A stretch of 23,936 nt of DNA from an uncultured Bacteroidales bacterium. GTDB taxonomy: Bacteria > Bacteroidota > Bacteroidia > Bacteroidales > Paludibacteraceae. Shown piece after piece: positions 1 to 7,238 of this stretch. Position 1 is the first letter of the stretch, and each line of letters opens with the position of its first letter. The DNA is taken from positions 1 through 23,936 of the forward strand of contig CAMJFV010000005.1 in the NCBI GenBank assembly GCA_946405045.1, written 5' to 3'. The notes beneath the pieces are model-generated. The model was not told where the DNA came from, ran no database searches, and was given only the letters and a program-made list of their open reading frames with translations. A program made the position numbers and the translations under genes.

Positions 1-46
1 AAAATCGCTTAAATCAACAATTATTTATTTTCTGCAAATCTAAGGT

Positions 47-262
47 TATGAATTATGAATTAATCATGACACGCACGTCCGTGCGTCTCTACGAGGATTG
101 GATTCACCAGATGCGTGGATTTTCCCAACAATTATGCATTACGCATTATGAATTATGAATTGACCAAGACACGCACGTCCGTGCATCTCTACGAGGATTG
201 GATTCACCAGATGCATGGATTTTCCCAACAATTATGCATTACGCATTATGAATTACGAATTA
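47..262. repeat. 100-bp tandem repeat, about 2.2 copies
   Basis: A 100-bp unit occurs at about 47-146, again at 147-246, and the first 16 bases start a third copy. The two full copies differ at only a few positions (for example GTGCGTCT versus GTGCATCT). Each unit contains a hairpin-forming palindrome: ACGCACG, a 2-base loop, CGTGCGT at 71-86 in the first copy. The second copy carries one mismatch in the stem. The unit also carries runs of ATGAATT/ATGCATT. It has no convincing coding content and sits beyond the terminator of the rfb operon. Confidence 0.85.
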
Positions 263-291
263 TAAAGACCCGCCGTCGGCGATGGGAAAAC

Positions 292-319
292 AAAAAAAAG
301 ACGCGATTGCTCGCGTCTT
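292..319 (-). terminator. Intrinsic terminator of the thioredoxin-rfb-ppnP operon
   Basis: A perfect 9-bp stem (AAGACGCGA at 298-306 and TCGCGTCTT at 311-319) encloses a TTGC loop. On the minus strand it is followed by eight T residues (A292-A299 on the plus strand, two of them in the stem). It lies 21 bases past the ppnP stop codon, where an operon-end terminator is expected. Confidence 0.9.
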
Positions 320-340
320 CCTTTCATTAAGATACTAATT

Positions 341-622
341 TTACTTATACAAACACAAATACGGCGTGTCTTCCGTCGCTCTACAACGGAACTTTACTCC
401 CTTCTCTACGACAAAAGTTTCAAACTTCTTATATGTCTTCCACTCTGTCTCTCCTGGCATCAACACTTCCAACTTTCCTGATGTCACAGTCATGATTTCA
501 ATTGTTGATGTTCCAAACTCATACTCTCCTTTTGCCATAACACCAATAGTGGCACGGCCTTCTGCACTCTCCAACGCAATGCTCTTTACATTGCCGTCGA
601 AATACTCGTTCGTCTTAAACAT
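341..622 (-). CDS. ppnP: Pyrimidine/purine nucleoside phosphorylase PpnP
   Basis: This is a 93-residue one-domain cupin-like protein of the PpnP (YaiE, DUF1255) family. The family performs phosphorolysis of purine and pyrimidine nucleosides to base plus ribose-1-phosphate. The N-terminal block FKTNEYFDGNVKSIALES, the central G-YEFGT--IEIMTV-SG segment and the C-terminal YLCLYK match the family, whose usual length is about 93-95 residues. I chose the ATG at 622 because it begins at the usual MxxxNEYF position. An in-frame ATG at 652 would add ten residues inside rfbD. The start lies two bases after the rfbD stop, so translation is probably coupled. It is the last gene of the operon. A nucleoside salvage enzyme behind sugar-nucleotide genes is not an obvious functional match and may simply be co-transcribed. 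Confidence 0.9.
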   Translation of the reverse strand: MFKTNEYFDGNVKSIALESAEGRATIGVMAKGEYEFGTSTIEIMTVTSGKLEVLMPGETEWKTYKKFETFVVEKGVKFRCRATEDTPYLCLYK

Positions 623-624
623 GA

Positions 625-1479
625 TTATTTTGCTAATAAAATTTTCATACATTTTTCAAGAGAGTCTGTCCAATATGGGACTGACGCTCCAGCCTCAGCT
701 ATCTTTCTCTTGCTCAACACACTGTAGGCAGGACGCTCTGCAGGTGTAGGATATTCATAGCTCTCTATCGCATGAAGGTTGGCCTTGCAACCTGCCAATT
801 TGAAGATCGCCTTTGTGAAATCAAACCAACTTGCAACTCCATCATTAGTATAATGGTAAACCTCGCATCCCTTGATACCTTTGTTTACCAAATGCATGAT
901 TGCCTCAGCCAAATCTGTGGCATATGTTGGAGTTCCAACCTGATCGTAGACAACAGAAACGTCTTCACGCTCATTGCCCAAACGAATCATCGTCTTCACA
1001 AAATTATTTCCGAACTCGCTGTAAAGCCATGCTGTACGGACAATCGCAGCGTCGCAACCGACCTCTTTGACAATTGTCTCACCGCTCAGTTTTGTTCTTC
1101 CATAAGCTCCAAGAGGAGACGTCGGATCACACTCCTTCAACGGTGTGTTTCCCTTGCCATTGAAGACATAATCAGTTGAGACGTGAACAAATTTAGCCCC
1201 CATCTCTTTAGTGACAACTGCCAAATTGCCTGGGCCAACCGCATTAATCTTATGAGCTATATCCTCATTCGATTCTGCCTTGTTGACGTCTGTATATGCA
1301 GCACAGTTGATGATAACATCAGCCTTTGCATTTTTCAAAATTGTACGTAAAGATTCCAAATCCGTGATATCCACTTCCGGCATATCAGTGAAAGTGAAAC
1401 TATGTTGTGGATAATTAGCAGATATCTTTCTGAAAGAGTTGCCTAACTGGCCGTTTCCTCCTGTTACAAAAATATTCAT
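625..1479 (-). CDS. rfbD: dTDP-4-dehydrorhamnose reductase
   Basis: RfbD (RmlD) catalyses the last step of dTDP-L-rhamnose synthesis, the NAD(P)H-dependent reduction of dTDP-4-dehydro-L-rhamnose, in the cytoplasm. The 284-residue product begins with the Rossmann nucleotide-binding motif (VTGGNGQLG, residues 5-13). It carries the STDYVF segment at 101-106 and the short-chain dehydrogenase YxxxK pair as Y126-GRT-K130. Length is normal for the family. The start at 1479 places the Rossmann strand directly at the N-terminus; an in-frame ATG at 1512 would overlap rfbC and add eleven residues without family character. A GGAGG lies inside the end of rfbC but is about 26 bases away from this start, so it is probably not its ribosome site. 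The gene follows rfbC and precedes ppnP. Confidence 0.95.
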   Translation of the reverse strand: MNIFVTGGNGQLGNSFRKISANYPQHSFTFTDMPEVDITDLESLRTILKNAKADVIINCAAYTDVNKAESNEDIAHKINAVGPGNLAVVTKEMGAKFVHVSTDYVFNGKGNTPLKECDPTSPLGAYGRTKLSGETIVKEVGCDAAIVRTAWLYSEFGNNFVKTMIRLGNEREDVSVVYDQVGTPTYATDLAEAIMHLVNKGIKGCEVYHYTNDGVASWFDFTKAIFKLAGCKANLHAIESYEYPTPAERPAYSVLSKRKIAEAGASVPYWTDSLEKCMKILLAK

Positions 1480-1495
1480 ATTCCCAATACAAATA

Positions 1496-2044
1496 TTAGA
1501 ACACCTCCGCATCTTTCAGCAAAGGATGCTTTGTGTCTTTTTCCGATAATAAAAATTCACAATCCAACTTAGGCCATTCGATGCCAACCTGTGGATCATT
1601 ATACATGATGCCCGCATCTGCCTGTGGAGCGTATACATTGTCCACCTTATAAGTAAAAACAGCCTCATCACTCAACACCAAAAAACCATGGGCAAATCCA
1701 CGTGGAATAAAAAGTTGACGGTTGTTTTCCTCACTCAACTCGACAGCCACGTATTTTCCGAATGTAGGAGAAGATTTTCTTATATCCACTGCCACATCAA
1801 GAACCGAACCCTTGACAACACGCACAAGTTTGGCTTGTGAAGCGTCTCCTTTCTGATAATGAAGACCTCTTAACACTCCCTTTGACGATTTCGATTGATT
1901 TTCCTGTATAAATTCCACATGGCGACCTATATGTTCATCAAACTCAGCTTGTTTGAACGACTCATAAAAATAGCCTCTGCTATCACCAAAAATCTTAGGC
2001 TCTATTACAAACACGCCTTTAACCGCCTGTTCAATATAGTTCAT
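1496..2044 (-). CDS. rfbC: dTDP-4-dehydrorhamnose 3,5-epimerase
   Basis: RfbC (RmlC) epimerises C3 and C5 of dTDP-4-dehydro-6-deoxy-D-glucose, the third step towards dTDP-L-rhamnose. The 182-residue protein is the usual length and has the expected cupin-fold signature: RGLHYQ at 59-64 with the catalytic base His62, the PRGFAHGFLVLSD block at 114-126, and Tyr132 in the TYKVDNVYAP segment, which by analogy with RmlC is the catalytic acid. The start at 2044 is the only sensible ATG and lies nine bases after the rfbA stop, consistent with one transcript. Confidence 0.96.
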   Translation of the reverse strand: MNYIEQAVKGVFVIEPKIFGDSRGYFYESFKQAEFDEHIGRHVEFIQENQSKSSKGVLRGLHYQKGDASQAKLVRVVKGSVLDVAVDIRKSSPTFGKYVAVELSEENNRQLFIPRGFAHGFLVLSDEAVFTYKVDNVYAPQADAGIMYNDPQVGIEWPKLDCEFLLSEKDTKHPLLKDAEVF

Positions 2045-2053
2045 AATTATTTA

Positions 2054-2929
2054 TCAATCAAAATTATTGTTAATCAATGATATGATATATTGTCCGTACT
2101 TTGTCTGCTTCAAACTGTTTCCAAGTTCCAACAATTCCTGATCAGAAATCCAACCATTACGCCATGCAATCTCCTCTATACATGCGACATAAAAGCCTTG
2201 ACGGTTCTGAATTGTCTCAACAAAATTGGAAGCTTCAAGCAAAGAATCACAATTACCTGTATCAAGCCATGCGAATCCACGGCCGAAAAGTTCCACTTTA
2301 AGAGTGCCTTCCTGCAAATAAGTCTTGTTCAAATCCGTGATTTCATACTCACCTCTCGCACTTGGCTTAAGTGCTTTAGCTCTTTTGCAGACGGTGCTAT
2401 CATAGAAATATAGTCCAGGCACAGCATAGTTACTTTTTGGATGTGCAGGTTTCTCTTCCAATGAAGTGACGTTGCCATTTTCATCAAAACCGACCACTCC
2501 GTATGCTCTTGGATCCCTTACATAGTATCCAAAAACCATAGCTCCAGACTTGATCTGTGCTGCTTTCTTAAGCATTGATGAAAAGTTTTGTCCATAGAAC
2601 ATATTGTCGCCCAGGATCAGACAAGCATCGTCGCCTGCAAGGAATTCCTCACCAAGGACAAATGCCTGAGCCAAACCATTAGGTTTTTCCTGCACCTTAT
2701 ATTCAAAACGCATTCCGAGCGACTTACCGTCTCCAAGCAACTGCTCAAACATCGGCAAATCTCTCGGTGTGGAGATAATCAAAACTTCCTTGATTCCTGC
2801 CAACATCAATGTTGACAAAGGATAATAGATCATCGGCTTGTCATAAACAGGCATGATTTGCTTGCTTATGGCCTTAGATAATGGGAAAAGGCGGGTAGCA
2901 CTGCCACCCGCCAAAATTATACCTTTCAT
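2054..2929 (-). CDS. rfbA: Glucose-1-phosphate thymidylyltransferase
   Basis: RfbA (RmlA) joins dTTP and glucose-1-phosphate to make dTDP-glucose, the first and usually feedback-regulated step of the rhamnose pathway. The 291-residue protein has the nucleotidyltransferase signature GGSATRLFPLS (8-18), with Ala in place of the more common Gly before TR. It also has Lys23-Gln24 followed by MPVYDKPMIYYPLS, the metal-binding Asp108 in LGDN, EEKP at 158-161, and Asp223 in WLDTG. The start codon overlaps the thioredoxin stop by four bases (ATGA), so the two genes are translationally coupled. RfbB, the 4,6-dehydratase that should act between RfbA and RfbC, is not encoded in this window. Confidence 0.96.
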   Translation of the reverse strand: MKGIILAGGSATRLFPLSKAISKQIMPVYDKPMIYYPLSTLMLAGIKEVLIISTPRDLPMFEQLLGDGKSLGMRFEYKVQEKPNGLAQAFVLGEEFLAGDDACLILGDNMFYGQNFSSMLKKAAQIKSGAMVFGYYVRDPRAYGVVGFDENGNVTSLEEKPAHPKSNYAVPGLYFYDSTVCKRAKALKPSARGEYEITDLNKTYLQEGTLKVELFGRGFAWLDTGNCDSLLEASNFVETIQNRQGFYVACIEEIAWRNGWISDQELLELGNSLKQTKYGQYIISLINNNFD

Positions 2930-3360
2930 TTTTTCAAAAGAACCGTTTTAATAGCATTTTCCAACTCTGCTTCTGGCAAAGCACCTCTGTTTGCTTGTGG
3001 TTCACCATTCATCGGAACAAAGATCAAAAGTGGAATACTTGTTGCCCCGAATGCCTGAGCCAAGTCTCTGTTCTTATCTACATCAATCTTGTAGACATCG
3101 ATCTGATCCTTATACTTTACTGACAACTTATCCAAAAATGGAGAGATTGTACGGCAAGGTCCACACCATGTTGCGTAAAAATCGATCACACATGGTTTCT
3201 TTCCTTTGTACTGCCAAGTCGCACTCTGGACAAAATCACAAATCTGTGCACGGAACTCATCCTGATTAATGTGTTTTACCAAGGAATTCTGTGCTGCCAC
3301 AAAAGAACTTGTTGCAAACAACATAGTCAATGCAGCGAATATTTTAATTACTGTTTTCAT
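2926..3360 (-). CDS. Secreted thioredoxin-fold protein
   Basis: This 144-residue protein has a signal peptide (about residues 1-23, basic MKTVIK start, hydrophobic core, cut near VAA-QN) followed by one thioredoxin domain. The redox motif is WCGPC (Cys66 and Cys69), and the cis-proline loop is SIP at 108-110. WCGPC is the classical thioredoxin motif, so an exported disulfide reductase in the periplasm is likely, but the substrate is unknown. The DEFRAQICDF segment before the domain is common in Bacteroidota periplasmic thioredoxins. It is the first gene of the operon with rfbA and overlaps it by four bases. No biochemical link between it and rhamnose synthesis is evident. Confidence 0.88.
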   Translation of the reverse strand: MKTVIKIFAALTMLFATSSFVAAQNSLVKHINQDEFRAQICDFVQSATWQYKGKKPCVIDFYATWCGPCRTISPFLDKLSVKYKDQIDVYKIDVDKNRDLAQAFGATSIPLLIFVPMNGEPQANRGALPEAELENAIKTVLLKK

Positions 3361-3406
3361 ATCGTTTTTACTTTTTCAAAAATAACTCTATTTTTTTCTT
3401 CGGGCT

Positions 3407-3414
3407 CAAAGATA
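3407..3414 (-). promoter_or_regulatory. Candidate -7 box for the thioredoxin-rfb operon
   Basis: The minus strand reads TATCTTTG, a match to the Bacteroidota TAnnTTTG element, 46 bases before the thioredoxin start. I do not see a TTTG at the usual 19-bp spacing upstream, so the call rests on the -7 element and position only. Confidence 0.5.
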
Positions 3415-3560
3415 GTGTTTAATGTTCAAAATGGATTATAATATTTCATTTTTTTCTGCTTTCAATAACAAATAAATGTTAAAGGTTTGAGGGATACAAC
3501 TGTTTTTCAACAACTTAAAAAATGTGGTATTCCATAGTTTTTTTTAGTGAACTTTGATAT

Positions 3561-3590
3561 TTTCAGATTTTAACAAAAATAGTATATTTG
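3561..3590 (+). promoter_or_regulatory. Candidate promoter of TerB-J gene 1
   Basis: TATATTTG at 3583-3590 matches the Bacteroidota -7 consensus. TTTC at 3561-3564, 18 bp upstream, is one base off the -33 TTTG. The -7 box with its downstream bases (TATATTTGTAAC) recurs exactly upstream of TerB-J gene 6 at 10599-10610. Confidence 0.6.
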
Positions 3591-3607
3591 TAACAAAATT
3601 TTAAATT

Positions 3608-4570
3608 ATGAATAAAAAGACATTTATTGCTGGTTGCATTGGCTTTATATTTGGTGGTCCATTGGGTGCCATCATCGGCTTCGTACTTGGAAGAATCGTC
3701 TTCTCCGACGATAATAACAAGAACGACAAAGAATTCGATGAAGACAGCAATATGGGCGAGAACAACTTCAAATACTGCATTCTTGTGTTGCTCGGTGAGG
3801 TGATGAAGGCAGACGGCAAACTGATGAGTTGTGAATTAGACAGAGTGAAGGCCACAATACGCAGATACTACAAAAATGAAGATGAACAGAAAGCTGCGCT
3901 CAAACAATTCCAGACAATTCTCGACAACAAACATAATATTGAAGCAATATGTAGCAGCATCAACAAACGTCTTAACTACATCGCGAAATCTGAGCTCATC
4001 ATGGAGCTTTTGGCGGTTGCCTATGCCGACGACTATTTGGACAAAACCGAAGAAACTATTATTCAGAAAATCATAAAGAATCTGAATATCACTTCTCAAG
4101 AATACAAAAGTATCTACATGCTCTTCATGAAAAAGTACAAGCAGGGATACTATAATGGAGAGCGTTCTCAGCAGTCGTCGTATTACAACAATAACGAAAG
4201 TAAATACAACAACAGCAGTAGCGGTTCAAGCAGCAATAGCTATAATCGTAACAGCGATTCAAGCTACAACCGCAGCAGCAACTCAAATAGCAACAGCGGT
4301 TACAACAACGGATATTCCAACTCTAATTCAAACAGCAACAATTACCGCAGATCCAGCGGCATTTCAGTGAGTGAGGCTTACGACATTCTTGGTGTGGCTG
4401 GCAATGCGTCGGATGATGAAATCAAAAAAGCATTCCGCGTTCTGGCGATGAAATACCATCCCGACAAGGCCGCCGCTTTGGGCGAGGAGGCTATCCGCCA
4501 GGCAAATGAGTCGATGAAACAGATAAATATGGCATGGGATGTGGTGAAAGAGGCAAGAGGAATGAAATAA
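3608..4570 (+). CDS. TerB-J membrane co-chaperone-like protein 1 (DjlA type, one TerB)
   Basis: This 320-residue protein has DjlA architecture. A glycine-rich hydrophobic segment (about 6-32, with GxxxG-type spacing) would anchor it in the inner membrane. A TerB-like all-helical domain follows (about 53-177), with two acidic half motifs, KADGKLMSCELD (68-79) and AYADDYLDKTEE (138-149). Then comes a Ser/Asn/Tyr/Gly linker (about 178-250) of low complexity, and a J domain at the very C-terminus (252-320) with HPD at 284-286. HPD is the DnaK-stimulating motif, so a DnaK co-chaperone facing the cytoplasm is inferred. There is no Gly/Phe region or zinc finger, so it is not canonical DnaJ. Its J domain is the most divergent of the six (KAAALGEEAIRQAN where the others read KVSSLGDEA-RQAT), so it may be the founder copy. 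The substrate is unknown. Confidence 0.85.
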   Translation: MNKKTFIAGCIGFIFGGPLGAIIGFVLGRIVFSDDNNKNDKEFDEDSNMGENNFKYCILVLLGEVMKADGKLMSCELDRVKATIRRYYKNEDEQKAALKQFQTILDNKHNIEAICSSINKRLNYIAKSELIMELLAVAYADDYLDKTEETIIQKIIKNLNITSQEYKSIYMLFMKKYKQGYYNGERSQQSSYYNNNESKYNNSSSGSSSNSYNRNSDSSYNRSSNSNSNSGYNNGYSNSNSNSNNYRRSSGISVSEAYDILGVAGNASDDEIKKAFRVLAMKYHPDKAAALGEEAIRQANESMKQINMAWDVVKEARGMK

Positions 4571-4578
4571 AATTAGAA

Positions 4579-4599
4579 ATGCTAAATGCTAAATGCTAA
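4579..4599. repeat. ATGCTAA heptanucleotide triplet
   Basis: Three head-to-tail copies of a 7-bp unit lie just after TerB-J gene 1. The preceding bases (AAAATTAGAAATGC) are shared with the spacers after genes 5 and 6 (9554 and 11964). A small hairpin with a TTCG loop follows at 4619-4630, but it has no T tract and is not called a terminator. Confidence 0.6.
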
Positions 4600-4695
4600 A
4601 TTGTGGTGAATCGGATCTATGCTTCGGCATTTACACATCAAATTAGAAATGATAAATGATGCAGTAAGTATTATTAAATGTCGGCATATTAAATT

Positions 4696-6012
4696 ATGGA
4701 TGATAAAAAAATTTTGGGGATTATAGCATTAATAGGCGGAGGTCTAACGACTATCCTCATAAATTTCACAGCTGGACTTCTATCTATTATAATAATAGGA
4801 TTATGTTACATTGGCAGCGACAATAATGAAAAAACATCCGACCAAGAAAAGCTATCCGACTACAGGTATGCCATCCTTGTCCTGCTTGCCAGAGTGATGT
4901 GTGCCGACGGGAGACAGATGAAATGTGAGTTGGATATCGTCAAGTCGGCAATATACAAATACTACATCACTGAAGAAGACCAAAAAGCAGCACTCAAACA
5001 ATTCCAGTCTATCCTAAACGACATTAACAAATTTAAAAATTATGATCTTTACGAGATTTGCAGATCAATAAACGAACAATTCAGATTCAACTACACAGCC
5101 AAATCCGAACTTATCGATATATTGCTGGCCGTGGCATACGCCGACGACATTTTGCAAGAAGATGGATGGTTCAGCGAGGAAAATGAAATACAAATTATCG
5201 CCAATCATCTGGGTGTCTCAGAAAATATTCTGAATTTCTTTAAGAATAAGTACGAACAAGAAAAATATAATACAGAATTCAGTGATGTCATCCTTCAACT
5301 GCTTGCCGCTGTGATGAAAGCAGACGGGAAACAGTTGAAATGCGAGTTGGACAGAGTCAAAGCCACAATCCGCAGATATTATAAGACGGAAGAAGAACGG
5401 AAAACCGCCCTCAAAAAGTTTCAATCCATCCTCAACAACCAAAATAACCCCAACCTAAACAAAATATGCACCGTCATCAATCAAAATTTCGATTATGCTG
5501 CCAAATCAGAGCTTATCATGGAGCTGTTGGCTGTAGCTTATGCCGACAACGACTTCAGCAATATTGAAGCGTCGACAATAAATAAGATTGTGACCAATCT
5601 GTTTATCTCTCGGGAAGAATACAAAAGCATCAAAAATATATTCAAGAATAAAAACAAACAGGGAGAGTATAACTATGACGAAAATCGTAATGAATATAAT
5701 GAAAGCTACTACAATAAAAACCAGAATAAAAAGAAAAACGAAAATAAGAATAGAGATAACGAATATTCAAAATCGAATTCAAGCGACAACATATCCGGAA
5801 ACATTTCTGTAAATGAGGCATACGAAATCCTCAGAGTCGACAGCAACGCGTCAGACGCAGAAATCAAAAAAGCCTACCGTGTCCTGGCATTAATGTATCA
5901 TCCGGATAAAGTATCGTCATTGGGCGACGAAGCTGTCCGCCAGGCAACAGAGTCGATGAAACAGATCAACCAAGCCTGGGATGTCGTGAAGGAGGCAAGA
6001 GGAATGAGATGA
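4696..6012 (+). CDS. TerB-J membrane co-chaperone-like protein 2 (two TerB domains)
   Basis: This 438-residue protein starts with a hydrophobic stretch (about 5-40, possibly one long or two short membrane segments). It then has two TerB-like domains in series (about 56-188 and 196-319), a polar N/K/E/Y linker (about 320-368) and a C-terminal J domain (370-438) with HPD at 402-404. The two TerB copies share the pattern VMxADGxQxKCELDxVK and the later KSELI---LAVAYAD, so the second arose by internal duplication. Its second TerB domain and linker (GEYNYDENRNEYNESYYNK) closely match TerB-J gene 4. It begins 125 bases after gene 1. I see no strong promoter in that gap, so it may be read through from gene 1. 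Function is inferred only from the DjlA-like layout. Confidence 0.82.
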   Translation: MDDKKILGIIALIGGGLTTILINFTAGLLSIIIIGLCYIGSDNNEKTSDQEKLSDYRYAILVLLARVMCADGRQMKCELDIVKSAIYKYYITEEDQKAALKQFQSILNDINKFKNYDLYEICRSINEQFRFNYTAKSELIDILLAVAYADDILQEDGWFSEENEIQIIANHLGVSENILNFFKNKYEQEKYNTEFSDVILQLLAAVMKADGKQLKCELDRVKATIRRYYKTEEERKTALKKFQSILNNQNNPNLNKICTVINQNFDYAAKSELIMELLAVAYADNDFSNIEASTINKIVTNLFISREEYKSIKNIFKNKNKQGEYNYDENRNEYNESYYNKNQNKKKNENKNRDNEYSKSNSSDNISGNISVNEAYEILRVDSNASDAEIKKAYRVLALMYHPDKVSSLGDEAVRQATESMKQINQAWDVVKEARGMR

Positions 6013-6116
6013 GAGAATTAAAAATGAAGAGTGAAGAATATATACCGTAGGGAATTAAAACAAATTTTAATCCATAAACAAAAATAACTGTTCAGACACA
6101 ATTATCTTTGTGACAT
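6013..6116. repeat. Array spacer duplicate, copy A
   Basis: The 104 bases after the stop of TerB-J gene 2 match the 111 bases after gene 3 (7101-7211) except for one 7-base insertion and one substitution. The copy includes the putative promoter box. Such near-identity in non-coding DNA implies a recent tandem duplication or gene conversion. Confidence 0.93.
6103..6110 (+). promoter_or_regulatory. Candidate -7 box for TerB-J gene 3
   Basis: TATCTTTG matches TAnnTTTG and lies 27 bases before the gene 3 start. No clear TTTG is seen about 19 bp upstream. The same box and surroundings are duplicated before gene 4. Confidence 0.55.
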
Positions 6117-6137
6117 TATACTATAAATAACATTTCT

Positions 6138-7100
6138 ATGGAATTTTTTCTTCCAATTATACTTGTCATCACGTATCATGTGATTAGGCTTCTAACCTCG
6201 ACTAACAATTGGGACAGAGAAGAAATTAAAGCTAGAGAATTAAGAAAAGTCAGAGAAGAAAGAGAGGCTAAAGAAAGAGCTGAACAAGAAATCAGAAAGG
6301 ATGACTATAGATATTGTCTTCTTGTGTTGCTTGCTCAAGTGATGAAAGCAGACAACAAATTAATGAGTTGCGAGTTAGACAAAGTGAAAGCCACAATCCA
6401 CAGATATTACCAAACTGAGAAAAAACAAAAAACGGCACTCAAACAATTCAAAAAAATACTAGAGAATAAAATATTTTCCCAATACCTAGAATATGGATCC
6501 ATTTCCATATATGAAATATGCCATTACATCAAACAAAACAAAGAATACAATTATGCGGCAAGATCAGAACTGATCATGGAATTGCTTGCTGTCGCTTACG
6601 CGGACAACTATCTTAGCAACGATGAAGAATCCATAATTTTATTTATCGCACATAACCTTGAAATCACTACAATACAATATCAAAGCATCAAAACTATTTT
6701 CAAGAAAAAGAACGACCAAGGATTCTACAAAGAAGAAAGCAAACAAGATTCATCAAAGTCAGATTCTCAAAACAATTCTTACAAATCGGATAACGACAAT
6801 AAGTCGGACGGATACAGGTCAAACAACAATAATTCTGGTTACAATGGGAACCATTCCGACAACGACCACAAACACACTAGGACCAGCCATTTATCCACAA
6901 CTGAGGCTTACGACATTCTTGGTGTGAAAAGCAATGCGTCTGATGCGGAAGTCAAGAAGGCCTACCATGTTTTAGCCATAATGTATCATCCGGATAAAGT
7001 CTCTTCATTGGGCGACGAAGCTATCCGCCAAGCCACGGAGTCGATGAAACAGATCAACCAAGCCTGGGATGTCGTGAAAGAGGCAAGAGGAATGAGATGA
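6138..7100 (+). CDS. TerB-J membrane co-chaperone-like protein 3 (one TerB, charged helix)
   Basis: This 320-residue protein has a short hydrophobic N-terminus (about 3-20). A highly charged Arg/Glu/Lys stretch follows (26-54, likely coiled coil or extended helix), unlike the other five. Then come one TerB-like domain (about 57-192, with KADNKLMSCELD at 70-81 and AYADNYLSNDEE at 153-164), a Ser/Asp/Asn/His linker (about 198-250), and a C-terminal J domain (252-320) with HPD at 284-286. The first acidic motif has Asn where the others mostly have Gly (KADN versus KADG). The J-domain tail is nearly identical to those of genes 2, 4, 5 and 6. It has its own candidate promoter in the duplicated spacer. 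Confidence 0.83.
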   Translation: MEFFLPIILVITYHVIRLLTSTNNWDREEIKARELRKVREEREAKERAEQEIRKDDYRYCLLVLLAQVMKADNKLMSCELDKVKATIHRYYQTEKKQKTALKQFKKILENKIFSQYLEYGSISIYEICHYIKQNKEYNYAARSELIMELLAVAYADNYLSNDEESIILFIAHNLEITTIQYQSIKTIFKKKNDQGFYKEESKQDSSKSDSQNNSYKSDNDNKSDGYRSNNNNSGYNGNHSDNDHKHTRTSHLSTTEAYDILGVKSNASDAEVKKAYHVLAIMYHPDKVSSLGDEAIRQATESMKQINQAWDVVKEARGMR

Positions 7101-7211
7101 GAGAATTAAAAATTAAAAATGAAGAGTGAAGAATATATACCGTAGGGAATTAAAACAAATTTTAATCCATAAACAAAAATAACTGTTCAGATACAATTAT
7201 CTTTGTGACAT
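7101..7211. repeat. Array spacer duplicate, copy B
   Basis: This is the second copy of the spacer found at 6013-6116. It differs by a 7-base insertion (a duplicated TTAAAAA) and one C-to-T change. It carries the same -7-like box and leads into TerB-J gene 4. Both copies contain a CCGTAGG core that resembles the small palindromes near the transposase. Confidence 0.93.
7198..7205 (+). promoter_or_regulatory. Candidate -7 box for TerB-J gene 4
   Basis: TATCTTTG lies 33 bases before the gene 4 start, in the duplicated spacer. No good -33 partner is visible. Confidence 0.55.
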
Positions 7212-7238
7212 ATATTGAATTAAGAACAACAAAGTCAT

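Noticed and set aside
47..262. Possible CRISPR array
   Set aside because: Whole 100-bp units are repeated with no unique spacers, only about two copies exist, and no cas gene is present.
115..330. 71-codon plus-strand open frame in the repeat region
   Set aside because: It is made mostly of the 100-bp tandem repeat and runs through the minus-strand terminator; the protein repeats itself and resembles nothing known.
1500..1512. GGAGG within the end of rfbC as ribosome site and ATG at 1512 as the rfbD start
   Set aside because: The sequence is coding in rfbC and about 26 bases from the start that fits the Rossmann motif; using 1512 adds eleven residues unlike the family.
4619..4630. TTCG-loop hairpin after TerB-J gene 1 as a terminator
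   Set aside because: The stem is only four base pairs and no T tract follows.
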